A DNA stretch of 10,866 nucleotides from Clostridia bacterium. GTDB lineage: Bacteria; Bacillota; Clostridia; Christensenellales; Borkfalkiaceae. The notes beneath the pieces are model-generated. The model made no database searches, was not told the origin of the DNA, and saw only the letters and a list, made by a program, of their open reading frames with translations. Positions 1-6,438 of the stretch are shown piece by piece. The number at the start of each line of letters is the position of its first letter. The first letter of the stretch is position 1. The translations under genes were made by a program, and so were the position numbers. The DNA is taken from contig JAIDOO010000357.1 in NCBI GenBank assembly GCA_029063275.1, positions 1 to 10,866 on the forward strand, given 5' to 3'.

Positions 1-18
1 GAATTGATTTATGGATAA
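1..18 (+). CDS. possible 3' end of an upstream coding region
   Basis: Frame 1 is open from the window edge and reads Glu-Leu-Ile-Tyr-Gly followed by TAA at 16-18. It would overlap the luxS start (ATG at 11) by 8 bases. This fits the pattern of overlapping genes that follows and suggests the operon begins to the left. Only five codons are visible, so no product can be named and the frame could be open by chance. Confidence 0.25.
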   Translation, partial: ELIYG

Positions 19-439
19 AATACCTTCGTTTTCAAAAAACCACGATACCCTTTCAGTCGGGTTGCACGCTTGCGGAACGGCGCACGGCGTTACCACCTTC
101 GATTTGAGGTTTAAAAAACCCAACGCGGGCGACTATCTTTCCCCAAAAGCCTGCCACACCGTTGAGCATATTATTGCAACCGTTTTAAGAAACTCGGACG
201 AAAAGGACAATATAATCTATTTCGGTCCGATGGGTTGCAGGACGGGCTTTTATCTGCTCACCGTAAACTTAAACTATGCCGAGGTTTTAAATCTGTTAAA
301 ACAGAGCTTCTCGCTTGCACTGAAATTTACGGAAGTACCCGGCAACAAGCGCGAGGAATGCGGAAACTATCTCGAACACGACCTTGCGGACGGGATACAC
401 GAATGTAAAAAATATTTGGAGATTTTAAACAGCTTATGA
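11..439 (+). CDS. luxS: S-ribosylhomocysteine lyase LuxS
   Basis: LuxS cleaves S-ribosylhomocysteine to homocysteine and DPD, the precursor of autoinducer-2, in the cytoplasm as part of the activated methyl cycle. The family's metal site is visible: HTVEH at residues 49-53 (ligands H49 and H53, acid/base E52) and the third ligand C117 in ECGNY. The catalytic cysteine is C76 in PMGCRTGFY. Family residues SF (6-7), H11, FDLRF with PN following (30-38) and RN (60-61) are also present. At 142 residues it is slightly shorter than the usual 150-160, mainly at the N-terminus and in the segment before C117, but no catalytic residue is lost. The only upstream sequence in the window (10 bases) shows no ribosome binding site, so translation may be coupled to an upstream gene. 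Its stop overlaps the ung start by ATGA. Other readings are unlikely given the complete motif set. Confidence 0.95.
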   Translation: MDKIPSFSKNHDTLSVGLHACGTAHGVTTFDLRFKKPNAGDYLSPKACHTVEHIIATVLRNSDEKDNIIYFGPMGCRTGFYLLTVNLNYAEVLNLLKQSFSLALKFTEVPGNKREECGNYLEHDLADGIHECKKYLEILNSL

Positions 440-1107
440 AAGAATTAGGCGGCGGCTGGGACGAGCTTCTCGCCCCCTTATTTGCCGATGAACAATACAA
501 AAAAATACGCGATTTTTTATTGAAGGAATACAGTGAACGGGTAATTTATCCCGATATGTACGATTTGTACAACTGCTTCCGCTACACGCCGTTAAACGAA
601 GTTAAGGCGGTAATTCTGGGACAGGACCCCTACCACGAGCCGAATCAGGCACACGGACTTTGTTTTTCCGTAAAAGAGGGCGTTGCACTCCCTCCTTCGC
701 TGCAAAATATTTATAAAGAAATCGAAAGCGATTTGGGGATAAAAGAGCCGCGTTGCGGCGACTTGACCAAATGGGCGAAAGAGGGCGTTCTGCTTTTGAA
801 CACCACGCTGACGGTAAGGGAGCACGCGGCAAACTCGCACCAGAACTGCGGTTGGGCGTGGTTTACGGATAACGTGATAAAGCTCGTTTCGGACAACACC
901 CAAAACACCGTATTCATTCTCTGGGGCGGAAACGCGCGCAGTAAAGTAAGGCTTATTGACCAAAACAAGCACCTTATTCTTCAATGCGCACACCCCTCGC
1001 CCCTTTCGGCTTATAACGGATTTTTCGGCTGTAAGCACTTTTCAAAGGCAAACGAATATCTTGCCGCACACGGCAAGAAAACCATTGACTGGGATTTGAA
1101 TAAATGA
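436..1107 (+). CDS. ung: uracil-DNA glycosylase, family 1
   Basis: Ung removes uracil from DNA and starts base-excision repair. The 223-residue length is typical. All family-1 motifs are visible in order: the water-activating loop GQDPYH at 62-67 (catalytic D64), the proline-rich LPPSLQN at 85-91, the uracil-binding LLLNTTLTV at 119-127 (N122), ILWG at 161-164, and the DNA-intercalation loop HPSPLSAY at 186-193 (H186), followed by GFFGCKHFSKAN. The start ATG at 436 overlaps the luxS stop as ATGA. A GGAGAT element lies about a dozen bases upstream, inside luxS. Its 3' end likewise overlaps the next gene by ATGA. The tight packing implies a shared transcript and probably coupled translation, but no metabolic link with LuxS is evident. 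Confidence 0.97.
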   Translation: MKELGGGWDELLAPLFADEQYKKIRDFLLKEYSERVIYPDMYDLYNCFRYTPLNEVKAVILGQDPYHEPNQAHGLCFSVKEGVALPPSLQNIYKEIESDLGIKEPRCGDLTKWAKEGVLLLNTTLTVREHAANSHQNCGWAWFTDNVIKLVSDNTQNTVFILWGGNARSKVRLIDQNKHLILQCAHPSPLSAYNGFFGCKHFSKANEYLAAHGKKTIDWDLNK

Positions 1108-2315
1108 AATATATAGTTGTGTTAGGCGACGGTATGTCGGGCTGGAAAATACCCTCGCTTGATAATAAAACCTGTCTCGAAGCGGCTGAAACGCCCGCTC
1201 TCGACTCTCTTGCGCCCCTTTCCGAAATCGGACTTTGCAAGACCGTGCCCGACCGTTTTAAACCCGGCAGCGACATAGCCAATATGTCGGTTTTGGGTTT
1301 TGACCCCGAACGCTATTTTACGGGACGCTCTCCGTTGGAAGCGGTGGCTATGGGGATTGGGCTTAAAGATACCGACGTAACGTTGCGCTGTAATTTCGTA
1401 ACCCTTTCCGACGAGGAAAATTTTGAAAATAAAACTATGCTGGATTACTCGGCAGGCGATATTACGACCGCCGAAGCGCAACAGCTTTTAGACGATTTGA
1501 AAATCGGTCTCAACGAAAATTTTACCCTTTACACCGGCGTTTCTTACAAGCACTGTCTTGTGATAAAAAACGGTGTTACGGGGCACGATCTGACCCCTCC
1601 TCACGACATATCGGATAAACCCGTAAAGGACAGCTTACCAAAGGGTCCGAACGGGGAAGTTTATCTCGGTTTAATGAAAAACAGCTTTAAAATTCTTAAA
1701 AACCACCCTGTAAATCTGAAAAGAATCCAAGAGGGCAAAAATCCCGCAAACAGCATATGGCTGTGGGGCGAGGGCACTAAGCCCGCGCTTGAAAACTTTG
1801 AAAAACTGCACAAAGCCAAGGGCGGAATTATATCCGCAGTCGACCTTGTGAAGGGGCTTGGAATTTGCGCGGGGCTGAAAGTTATCGACGTGCCCGGTAT
1901 CACTGCAAACTACAAGACGAATTTTTCGGGCAAAGCCGAAGCTGCGGCAGACGGACTTATTTCGGGCGGACTTGACTTTGTTTACGTCCATATCGACGCC
2001 GCAGACGAATGTGCGCACCACGGCGACGTTGGGCACAAAGTCTATTCGATAGAACAAATCGACGGCGTAGTAAAAACCATTTCAGACAGATTGACGGCGG
2101 CGGGCGAAGATTTTGCGATGCTAGTCTGCCCCGACCACCCCACGCCCTGCGCGCTTAAAACGCATGTATCCGAGCCTATACCCTACCTTTTGTACACGAA
2201 CGTAAAAAATCTTTCAAACGGCGCAAGCCGATACAGCGAAGCCGAAGCCGAAAAAACGGGGCTGTATATCCCCGAAGGGCACAAGCTTATCGAAAGACTT
2301 TTTTCCGTAAAATAA
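1104..2315 (+). CDS. ApgM-type cofactor-independent phosphoglycerate mutase or proposed homoserine kinase
   Basis: This 403-residue protein belongs to the alkaline phosphatase superfamily, in the branch of archaeal-type cofactor-independent phosphoglycerate mutases. Metal-site and catalytic motifs are visible. These are GDGM at 8-11, the probable nucleophile S56 in GSDIAN (55-60), FTGRSPLEA at 72-80, D301 and H305 in DAADECAHHGD, D344-H345 in CPDHPTP, and H354 in KTHVSEPIP. The family converts 3-phosphoglycerate to 2-phosphoglycerate. A bacterial subgroup of about this length has instead been proposed to act as homoserine kinase, often near threonine-pathway genes. No such gene lies in this window, so sequence alone does not settle the function. 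Translation starts by ATGA overlap with ung; only a weak GGGAT lies upstream. A strong hairpin follows the stop. Confidence 0.88.
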   Translation: MKYIVVLGDGMSGWKIPSLDNKTCLEAAETPALDSLAPLSEIGLCKTVPDRFKPGSDIANMSVLGFDPERYFTGRSPLEAVAMGIGLKDTDVTLRCNFVTLSDEENFENKTMLDYSAGDITTAEAQQLLDDLKIGLNENFTLYTGVSYKHCLVIKNGVTGHDLTPPHDISDKPVKDSLPKGPNGEVYLGLMKNSFKILKNHPVNLKRIQEGKNPANSIWLWGEGTKPALENFEKLHKAKGGIISAVDLVKGLGICAGLKVIDVPGITANYKTNFSGKAEAAADGLISGGLDFVYVHIDAADECAHHGDVGHKVYSIEQIDGVVKTISDRLTAAGEDFAMLVCPDHPTPCALKTHVSEPIPYLLYTNVKNLSNGASRYSEAEAEKTGLYIPEGHKLIERLFSVK

Positions 2316-2320
2316 AGCTT

Positions 2321-2356
2321 AACGCGGCGCGTTTTATAAATGCGCCGCGTTGATTT
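2321..2356. terminator. bidirectional intrinsic terminator between convergent genes
   Basis: A perfect 10-bp G+C-rich inverted repeat, AACGCGGCGC (2321-2330) with GCGCCGCGTT (2342-2351), encloses an 11-base loop. On the plus strand it is followed by GATTTTTAATTT, and on the minus strand by AAGCTTTATTTTA. It lies 5 bases after the apgM-like stop and directly after the minus-strand coat-gene stop, so it can end transcription in both directions. Confidence 0.85.
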
Positions 2357-2650
2357 TTAATTTGCCTTTAAAGATTTTTTCTTCTTTTTGTAAGCGTCCG
2401 TTGCCTTGTCTATCATAGTCTTATTGGCGGGCTGGGGCGTGCAGTATCCGCGCGACTGCATCTGCGAAAATATGCAGTACTGGTTTTCGGCAACACCCAG
2501 AAGGTTAGCCGAAAAATTCTTTCTAACCGCTTTAGTACTGCCCTCGTAAAGCGCGGTCGTGTACAGCGTCATAAGGTGCTTTTCCGCGTCGAGCATATCC
2601 GTTAAAGTGTCCTGTTCGTTGAGTGTGCAATCCATTTTAGTAAGCTTCAT
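2357..2650 (-). CDS. CotF-type spore coat protein
   Basis: A 97-residue protein matching the coat F domain: an N-terminal TLNEQDTLTDMLDAEKHL helix, a second helix with the Y/E-rich TTALYEGSTKAVR, and the signature FxxMxxRGYxxPxxA at 61-75, with Y69 or C70 where many family members have tyrosine. The C-terminus is a basic tail with a run of five lysines (88-92). Coat F family proteins are small helical-bundle proteins of the outer layers of the endospore. The start at 2650 is preceded by GGGAGGT (2656-2662), which overlaps the end of the upstream gene. The two genes are two bases apart and so are co-transcribed and probably coupled. It could be a paralogue with a non-coat role, but the domain call is good. 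Confidence 0.85.
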   Translation of the reverse strand: MKLTKMDCTLNEQDTLTDMLDAEKHLMTLYTTALYEGSTKAVRKNFSANLLGVAENQYCIFSQMQSRGYCTPQPANKTMIDKATDAYKKKKKSLKAN

Positions 2651-2652
2651 AT

Positions 2653-2841
2653 TTAACCTCCCAATAGACTTAAAAGCGCGTTATAGCGCGACTCGTGTTC
2701 GTCTGCGATTTTCGTCAGCGTTGCGCATAAATCCACGTCCGTAAGCGTTTTCGAATACGCCCTAGCCTTTTTGCAGATAAGCGCTTCCTCCGTAAGAGCG
2801 TCGGAAATCAGCCCAAGCTCCTTTGCAGTAATTTCTGCCAT
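2653..2841 (-). CDS. small spore coat companion protein (helical hairpin)
   Basis: A 62-residue protein predicted to be almost all helix: ITAKELGLISDALTEEAL, a short turn around ALICKKARAY, then DLCATLTKIADEHESRY and LLSLLGG. It resembles the small partners that commonly sit directly upstream of cotF-like genes in Clostridia and look like half of a ferritin-like bundle. Acidic and His residues (E18-E19, E48-H49-E50) are present, but no complete di-iron site can be argued from one short protein. The start at 2841 is fixed by a very strong ribosome binding site, AAGGAGGT, at 2848-2855. It is probably expressed in the mother cell during sporulation, inferred from the neighbour; no clear sporulation-sigma promoter was identified. 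Confidence 0.72.
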   Translation of the reverse strand: MAEITAKELGLISDALTEEALICKKARAYSKTLTDVDLCATLTKIADEHESRYNALLSLLGG

Positions 2842-2862
2842 AAATTTACCTCCTTAAACGAT

Positions 2863-2888
2863 GCGTTTTATTCATTATTCTAAAACGC
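2863..2888. repeat. inverted repeat in the coat-gene leader
   Basis: GCGTTTTA (2863-2870) and TAAAACGC (2881-2888) form a perfect 8-bp inverted repeat around a 10-base A+T-rich loop. On the minus strand it lies immediately upstream of the strong ribosome binding site of the 62-residue coat gene. It could be a leader hairpin protecting or tuning the mRNA, or a protein binding site. Confidence 0.5.
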
Positions 2889-2904
2889 TTCCGCTATACC
2901 TTTT

Positions 2905-2924
2905 ATTGCCAAGGCTTTGGCAAT
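2905..2924. promoter_or_regulatory. palindromic candidate operator
   Basis: ATTGCCAA-GGCT-TTGGCAAT is a perfect 8-bp palindrome with a 4-base centre, in the divergent region between the coat genes and the dehydrogenase gene. Its centre is about 64 bases upstream of the predicted start of rightward transcription, a position typical of activator sites; a T7 tract (2931-2937) lies between. It could also be a weak terminator hairpin, but six bases separate the stem from the T tract and no plus-strand gene lies just upstream. Confidence 0.5.
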
Positions 2925-2943
2925 TTAAACTTTTTTTATCCGT

Positions 2944-2979
2944 TTGACAGTTATTCCGTATTATGCTAGAATATAGAAG
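2944..2979 (+). promoter_or_regulatory. sigma-A promoter of the dehydrogenase/EFR1 operon
   Basis: A consensus -35 box TTGACA (2944-2949) is followed by a 17-base spacer and the -10 box TAGAAT (2967-2972), with an extended -10 TGC at 2964-2966. Transcription is expected to start near 2979, giving a leader of about 30 bases. A small hairpin, GCGGA-CGTT-TCCGC (2979-2992), would sit at the very 5' end of the transcript. The match predicts strong vegetative expression. Confidence 0.82.
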
Positions 2980-3009
2980 CGGACGTTTCCGCACCAACGG
3001 AAGAAGAAT

Positions 3010-4569
3010 ATGAAAACAATTGCATTAACCGGAACAACCGGCGCTATGGGCGGCGAGGTGCTTTTACACCTTTTGCAGTCCGGCGAAAATTTTTCAGTCA
3101 GATGTATACTGTTCGACGAGGAAAAAAAGCTCCCCTCGTTCGTTAAAAAAACATTTAAAAAATACCGCCCGCGCATACAGGCGTTTAAGGGCAGTATTGC
3201 CAGGTACGAGGACTGCGTAAAGCTTATCGACGGCGCGGACTACGTTATTAACTGCGCCTCGAAAATTCCGCCTAAGTCCGACCACGACCCCGAGGGCACT
3301 TATTTAAGCAACTTTATAGGCACTAAAAATCTCGTTGACGCTGTAAAGGCAAGCGGCAGAGAAATCGGCTTCGTGCATATTGCAACGGTTGCAATGTACG
3401 GCGACAGAAGCTACCCCATCTGCTGGTTGCGAGTGGGCGACCCCGTAATTTCGAGCGACTACGACTGTTACTCGCTTTATAAGCTGAAAGCGGAGCGCTA
3501 TCTTTTGGAGAGCGGACTTAAAAAGTTTGTAAGCCTGCGCCAGACCGCCGTTTTGCACAAGTATATGTTTGCAAACAACCTTAAAGACGGTCTGATGTTC
3601 CACACAACCTGGAACGGCACTTTAGAATGGGTTACCGACCGCGACAGCGGAAAACTCTGCCAAAATCTCGTAGAGCGCGATACGCGCGGCGAGCTTGACG
3701 GTTTTTGGAACAAGATTTACAACATCGGCGGCGGCGAAGAATGCCGCGTTACCGGTTATGAAACGTTTGACCAGTGTTTTAAGCTTGCAGGCTCAAAAAC
3801 CAAAAAGATTTTTAACCCCAACTGGAACATAACCCGCAATTTCCACGGCGGCTGGTTTTACGACAGCGACGAGCTTGAAAACCTGCTCGGATTCCGCAGT
3901 GAAACAAACAAAGATTTCTGGCGCAGAATGAGCAAAAAATACAGCTATTTCAAACTGGGCGGGGTAGTTCCCTCCCCTATGCTGTCAAAGCTTGCAATTC
4001 AGCGGCTTTTTAAAAACACCAACTCGCCTATGTACTGGCTTAAACACGGCAAAGAGGGCAGAATCAAAGCCTTTTTCGGCGGACGCGAAGAGTATGACAA
4101 GATTCCTTCCGATTGGAACGACTTCCCCCTTTTGCACGAAGGAAAGCTGAAAGACGGCAGTGAAATAAACTACGAAGAATACAAAAACATCAAAAATGCA
4201 AAGCCCTACCTTTTGGATCACGGCTACGACGAGAGCAAACCGCTTGAAAAGCTCGAATTTGCCGACCTGGATAAAGCGGCAGAGTTCCGCGGCGGCAGTT
4301 GTCTTGAAAAAGATTATAAGGCAGGCGCGATTTATAAAAAAATCGATTGGAAGTGCAGGGAAGGACACACATTCTCCTCCTCGCCTTACACTGTTTTAAA
4401 GGGCGGCTACTGGTGCCCGCACTGTTGCGAACCCAAGCCCTGGCAGTATGGTAAGCTTGCCGATATTCCTTTTTACGGACAGGTTTACTTTGCAACCCAC
4501 GATAAAAGCGAAATTTCAGACGTCTACCCCTTAACGGACGACGAAGACGATTTTTTGATTGAAAAATGA
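3010..4569 (+). CDS. extended SDR (NAD(P)-dependent epimerase/dehydratase-like) fused to a C-terminal zinc-finger-like domain
   Basis: A 519-residue fusion. Residues 1 to about 310 form an extended short-chain dehydrogenase. It has the Rossmann glycine motif TGTTGAMG at 7-14, a strand-4 motif NCAS at 81-84, HIATVAMYGD at 123-132 with a candidate hydroxyl residue, and the catalytic YxxxK pair Y154/K158. NIGGGEECRVTGYE at 238-251 resembles the substrate-domain hinge of sugar epimerases. Residues about 315-425 match nothing I recognise. Residues about 427-480 carry C449-x3-H453 ... C469-x2-C472 in a W-K-C-x3-H-T-F ... G-G-Y-W-C-P-H-C context, resembling treble-clef/zinc-ribbon domains such as DUF4379. 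The C-terminus is acidic. The start at 3010 has GGAAG seven bases upstream and a strong promoter before it. The stop overlaps the EFR1 gene by ATGA. The substrate cannot be predicted; nucleotide-sugar, steroid-like or other carbonyl/hydroxyl compounds are all possible. Confidence 0.85.
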   Translation: MKTIALTGTTGAMGGEVLLHLLQSGENFSVRCILFDEEKKLPSFVKKTFKKYRPRIQAFKGSIARYEDCVKLIDGADYVINCASKIPPKSDHDPEGTYLSNFIGTKNLVDAVKASGREIGFVHIATVAMYGDRSYPICWLRVGDPVISSDYDCYSLYKLKAERYLLESGLKKFVSLRQTAVLHKYMFANNLKDGLMFHTTWNGTLEWVTDRDSGKLCQNLVERDTRGELDGFWNKIYNIGGGEECRVTGYETFDQCFKLAGSKTKKIFNPNWNITRNFHGGWFYDSDELENLLGFRSETNKDFWRRMSKKYSYFKLGGVVPSPMLSKLAIQRLFKNTNSPMYWLKHGKEGRIKAFFGGREEYDKIPSDWNDFPLLHEGKLKDGSEINYEEYKNIKNAKPYLLDHGYDESKPLEKLEFADLDKAAEFRGGSCLEKDYKAGAIYKKIDWKCREGHTFSSSPYTVLKGGYWCPHCCEPKPWQYGKLADIPFYGQVYFATHDKSEISDVYPLTDDEDDFLIEK

Positions 4570-5465
4570 AAGTAATTTTATACGTTTTTTCAGGCACTGG
4601 CAATACATTAAAGGTTGCCGCGCTGTATAAAAAATATATGAATGCGGACGTAACCGTTTACCGCATATCAGAAAAGAGCGGAAAATTTCCCTCGCCCGAA
4701 GAATTTGACCTTGTGGGCGTAGGCTATCCCATTCACGCATTTTCCGCGCCCGAGCCCGTAATCAACTTCTGCAAAAAGCTCCCCGCTATCGCTTACCGCA
4801 GAGCGTTCGTTTTCAAGACCTCGGGCGAGGGTCTGCACCTCAACGACGGCTCGTCGCAAAAATGCATAAAAATATTGCGGAAAAAGGGTTATGACGTAAC
4901 GTTGGAACGGCACGTCGTTATGCCCTACAATATGATTTATCGCCACTCGGACGCCATGGCGAAGCAGATGTGGATTTACGCAAAAGCGTTTGCAAAGCTC
5001 AACTGCCTCGACCTTGAAAATTTCAAGCGCGAAAAGGTGAAACAGCCCTTTTACAAGACCTTTTATATACCTGCGTTAAACTGGGTTGAAAGTAAGTTTG
5101 CGCATTTTCACGGACCTATGTTCAAGGTTGATACCAACAAGTGTATCGACTGCGGCAAGTGCGCCGCCGTTTGCCCCGAAAACAATATAAAAAAGGCTGA
5201 CGGCAAGTACAAATTCGGGCATAAATGCGTGCTGTGCATGGGGTGCTCGTTCGGCTGTCCTATGGACGCTATTCACGTCGGAATTTTCAAATACTGGAAG
5301 GTGAACGGCAGTTACCGCCTCGAAGAGCTTGTAAAGGACGACAGCGTTTTGTTCCCGCTCGTTCCCGACAACGCCAAGGGAATTTACAGGCTGTATAAAA
5401 AATACTACCGCGAAGTCGACGAAATGCTCAAAGAGGGCGACGTCGATTTGAATGCTTACGTCTAA
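4566..5465 (+). CDS. EFR1-family ferredoxin (flavodoxin-like domain plus two [4Fe-4S] clusters)
   Basis: A 299-residue redox protein. The N-terminal domain begins with an FMN-phosphate loop, FSGTGNT, at residues 8-14, followed by a flavodoxin-like pattern (GVGYPIHAFSAPEPV at 51-65, FKTSGEG at 83-89). The C-terminal part holds two bacterial-type [4Fe-4S] motifs: C193-x2-C196-x2-C199-x3-C203-P and C221-x2-C224-x2-C227-x3-C231-P. The architecture matches the EFR1 family of anaerobes, which should carry electrons by FMN and iron-sulfur clusters in the cytoplasm; the partners of most members are unknown. No ribosome binding site precedes the start. The ATG overlaps the dehydrogenase stop (ATGA), so translation is probably coupled and the two products are likely made in fixed ratio. 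This makes the dehydrogenase the natural candidate partner. Confidence 0.9.
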   Translation: MKVILYVFSGTGNTLKVAALYKKYMNADVTVYRISEKSGKFPSPEEFDLVGVGYPIHAFSAPEPVINFCKKLPAIAYRRAFVFKTSGEGLHLNDGSSQKCIKILRKKGYDVTLERHVVMPYNMIYRHSDAMAKQMWIYAKAFAKLNCLDLENFKREKVKQPFYKTFYIPALNWVESKFAHFHGPMFKVDTNKCIDCGKCAAVCPENNIKKADGKYKFGHKCVLCMGCSFGCPMDAIHVGIFKYWKVNGSYRLEELVKDDSVLFPLVPDNAKGIYRLYKKYYREVDEMLKEGDVDLNAYV

Positions 5466-5471
5466 AAAATT

Positions 5472-5504
5472 GCGCAACTTAAAATACGGTTGCGCTTAAA
5501 TCTT
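5472..5504 (+). terminator. weak terminator-like hairpin after the EFR1 gene
   Basis: GCGCAAC (5472-5478) pairs perfectly with GTTGCGC (5489-5495) around a 10-base loop, followed by the modest tail TTAAATCTT. It lies 6 bases after the EFR1 stop. The poor T tract means termination is probably partial. Confidence 0.45.
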
Positions 5505-5532
5505 ACTTAGAATTAACAAGCCCGTTTTGGCA

Positions 5533-5538
5533 TATAAT
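5533..5538 (+). promoter_or_regulatory. -10 box immediately upstream of the DUF368 gene
   Basis: A perfect TATAAT ends 11 bases before the ATG at 5550. No convincing -35 box exists at the usual distance: the hexamer 17 bases upstream is GAATTA, and the better-looking TTAACA at 5514-5519 is only 13 bases away. If used, transcription would start about 5 bases before the start codon. Confidence 0.4.
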
Positions 5539-5549
5539 TTTTATAAACT

Positions 5550-6437
5550 ATGAAAGCGAAACAATTTTTCAAAAACTTCGGAATAGGGGCGGCGATAGGC
5601 GTATCTATTATAACACCCGGCGTCAGCGGCGGAACAATCGCCGTACTTTTTAAGGTCTACGACCGGATAATAGACGCCGTAAGCAATCTGCGCCGCGAGT
5701 TCAAAAAGAATATCCTGTTCCTACTTCCTCTGCTATTCGGCGCAGTCTGCGGTCTTGCCGCCTTGTATTTCCCCTTAAAGTACGCCCTAGAAGTTGCGCC
5801 TCTTCCCACTGTCTTGCTGTTTACGGGGCTAATGATAGGGTCTTTCCCCAAAATTTTTAAAGACGCTTACAAAAACGGAATTAAAAAGCTTGACTCGATT
5901 GCTATAATCTTACCGCTTGTACTGGTTGTCGGGATTTGCTTTATCCCCGGTCTCGGCAAAGCAGACCTTTCCGCTTCTATGCCGGTTTACGGCTATTTTC
6001 TTCTCTTTTTAATCGGCGCATTGGCGTCCTGCGCGCTTGTAATCCCCGGAATAAGCGGCTCGATGCTGCTTTTGATTCTGGGCTATTACGACTCGATTTT
6101 AGAGACCGTTTCCGCGCTGAAAACTTCACCCGGGCACTCGGTTCTGGTGCTTGCGCTGGTAGCTCTCGGAATTTTAGTGGGCTTTTTCAGCATAGCAAAG
6201 CTTATGAAGCTTTTTCTTGCTAAATTCCCCCGCGCGACCTACTGGGCGATTATCGGCTTTATAATAGGCTCTATCCCCGCGCCGTTTATAACGTTCGGCA
6301 CAAACTTTCCCGAGGCTCCCGCGATAGACAGTATTCATATTGCGGCGGGCGCGATTTTGTGCATAGGCGGAATCATTTTGGCTTACGCCCTTTGCAGTTT
6401 AGCCGACGCTAAGCAAAAGCCAAAGCTTTTAGATTGA
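5550..6437 (+). CDS. popT: DUF368 membrane protein, PopT-type undecaprenyl-phosphate transporter
   Basis: A 295-residue integral membrane protein of the DUF368 family. The family has been shown to move undecaprenyl phosphate across the cytoplasmic membrane, recycling the lipid carrier for peptidoglycan and other surface polymers. Two related signature loops are visible, one per inverted half: ITPGVSGGT at 21-29 and VIPGISGS at 164-171. Hydrophobic segments lie around residues 11-34, 55-75, 86-99, 115-133, 147-166, 171-179, 197-214, 229-248 and 263-283; the signature-bearing ones may be re-entrant. The length is normal for the family. The start is unambiguous: an in-frame TAA lies at 5544-5546, and no other ATG, GTG or TTG precedes the first signature loop. 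There is nevertheless no ribosome binding site. The gene symbol follows the family name, not an orthology test. Confidence 0.88.
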   Translation: MKAKQFFKNFGIGAAIGVSIITPGVSGGTIAVLFKVYDRIIDAVSNLRREFKKNILFLLPLLFGAVCGLAALYFPLKYALEVAPLPTVLLFTGLMIGSFPKIFKDAYKNGIKKLDSIAIILPLVLVVGICFIPGLGKADLSASMPVYGYFLLFLIGALASCALVIPGISGSMLLLILGYYDSILETVSALKTSPGHSVLVLALVALGILVGFFSIAKLMKLFLAKFPRATYWAIIGFIIGSIPAPFITFGTNFPEAPAIDSIHIAAGAILCIGGIILAYALCSLADAKQKPKLLD

Positions 6438-6438
6438 T

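Noticed and set aside
592..1038. Open frames antisense to ung
   Set aside because: They lie wholly inside a gene with complete catalytic motifs, lack recognisable domains and have no convincing ribosome binding site; they are shadow frames.
2853..2867. Sporulation-sigma -10 box (CATCGTTTA, minus strand)
   Set aside because: It resembles CATAnnnTA but abuts the ribosome binding site, so transcription would begin inside or after it.
2905..2937. Intrinsic terminator for a plus-strand small RNA
   Set aside because: The stem is only 8 bp and A+T-rich, six bases separate it from the T tract, and no gene or clear promoter lies just upstream on the plus strand; an operator seems more likely.
3985..4603. 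Overlapping minus-strand open frames across the SDR C-terminus
   Set aside because: The plus-strand frame carries conserved Cys/His ligands and continues to an ATGA overlap; the antisense products look random and are rich in Arg or Phe.
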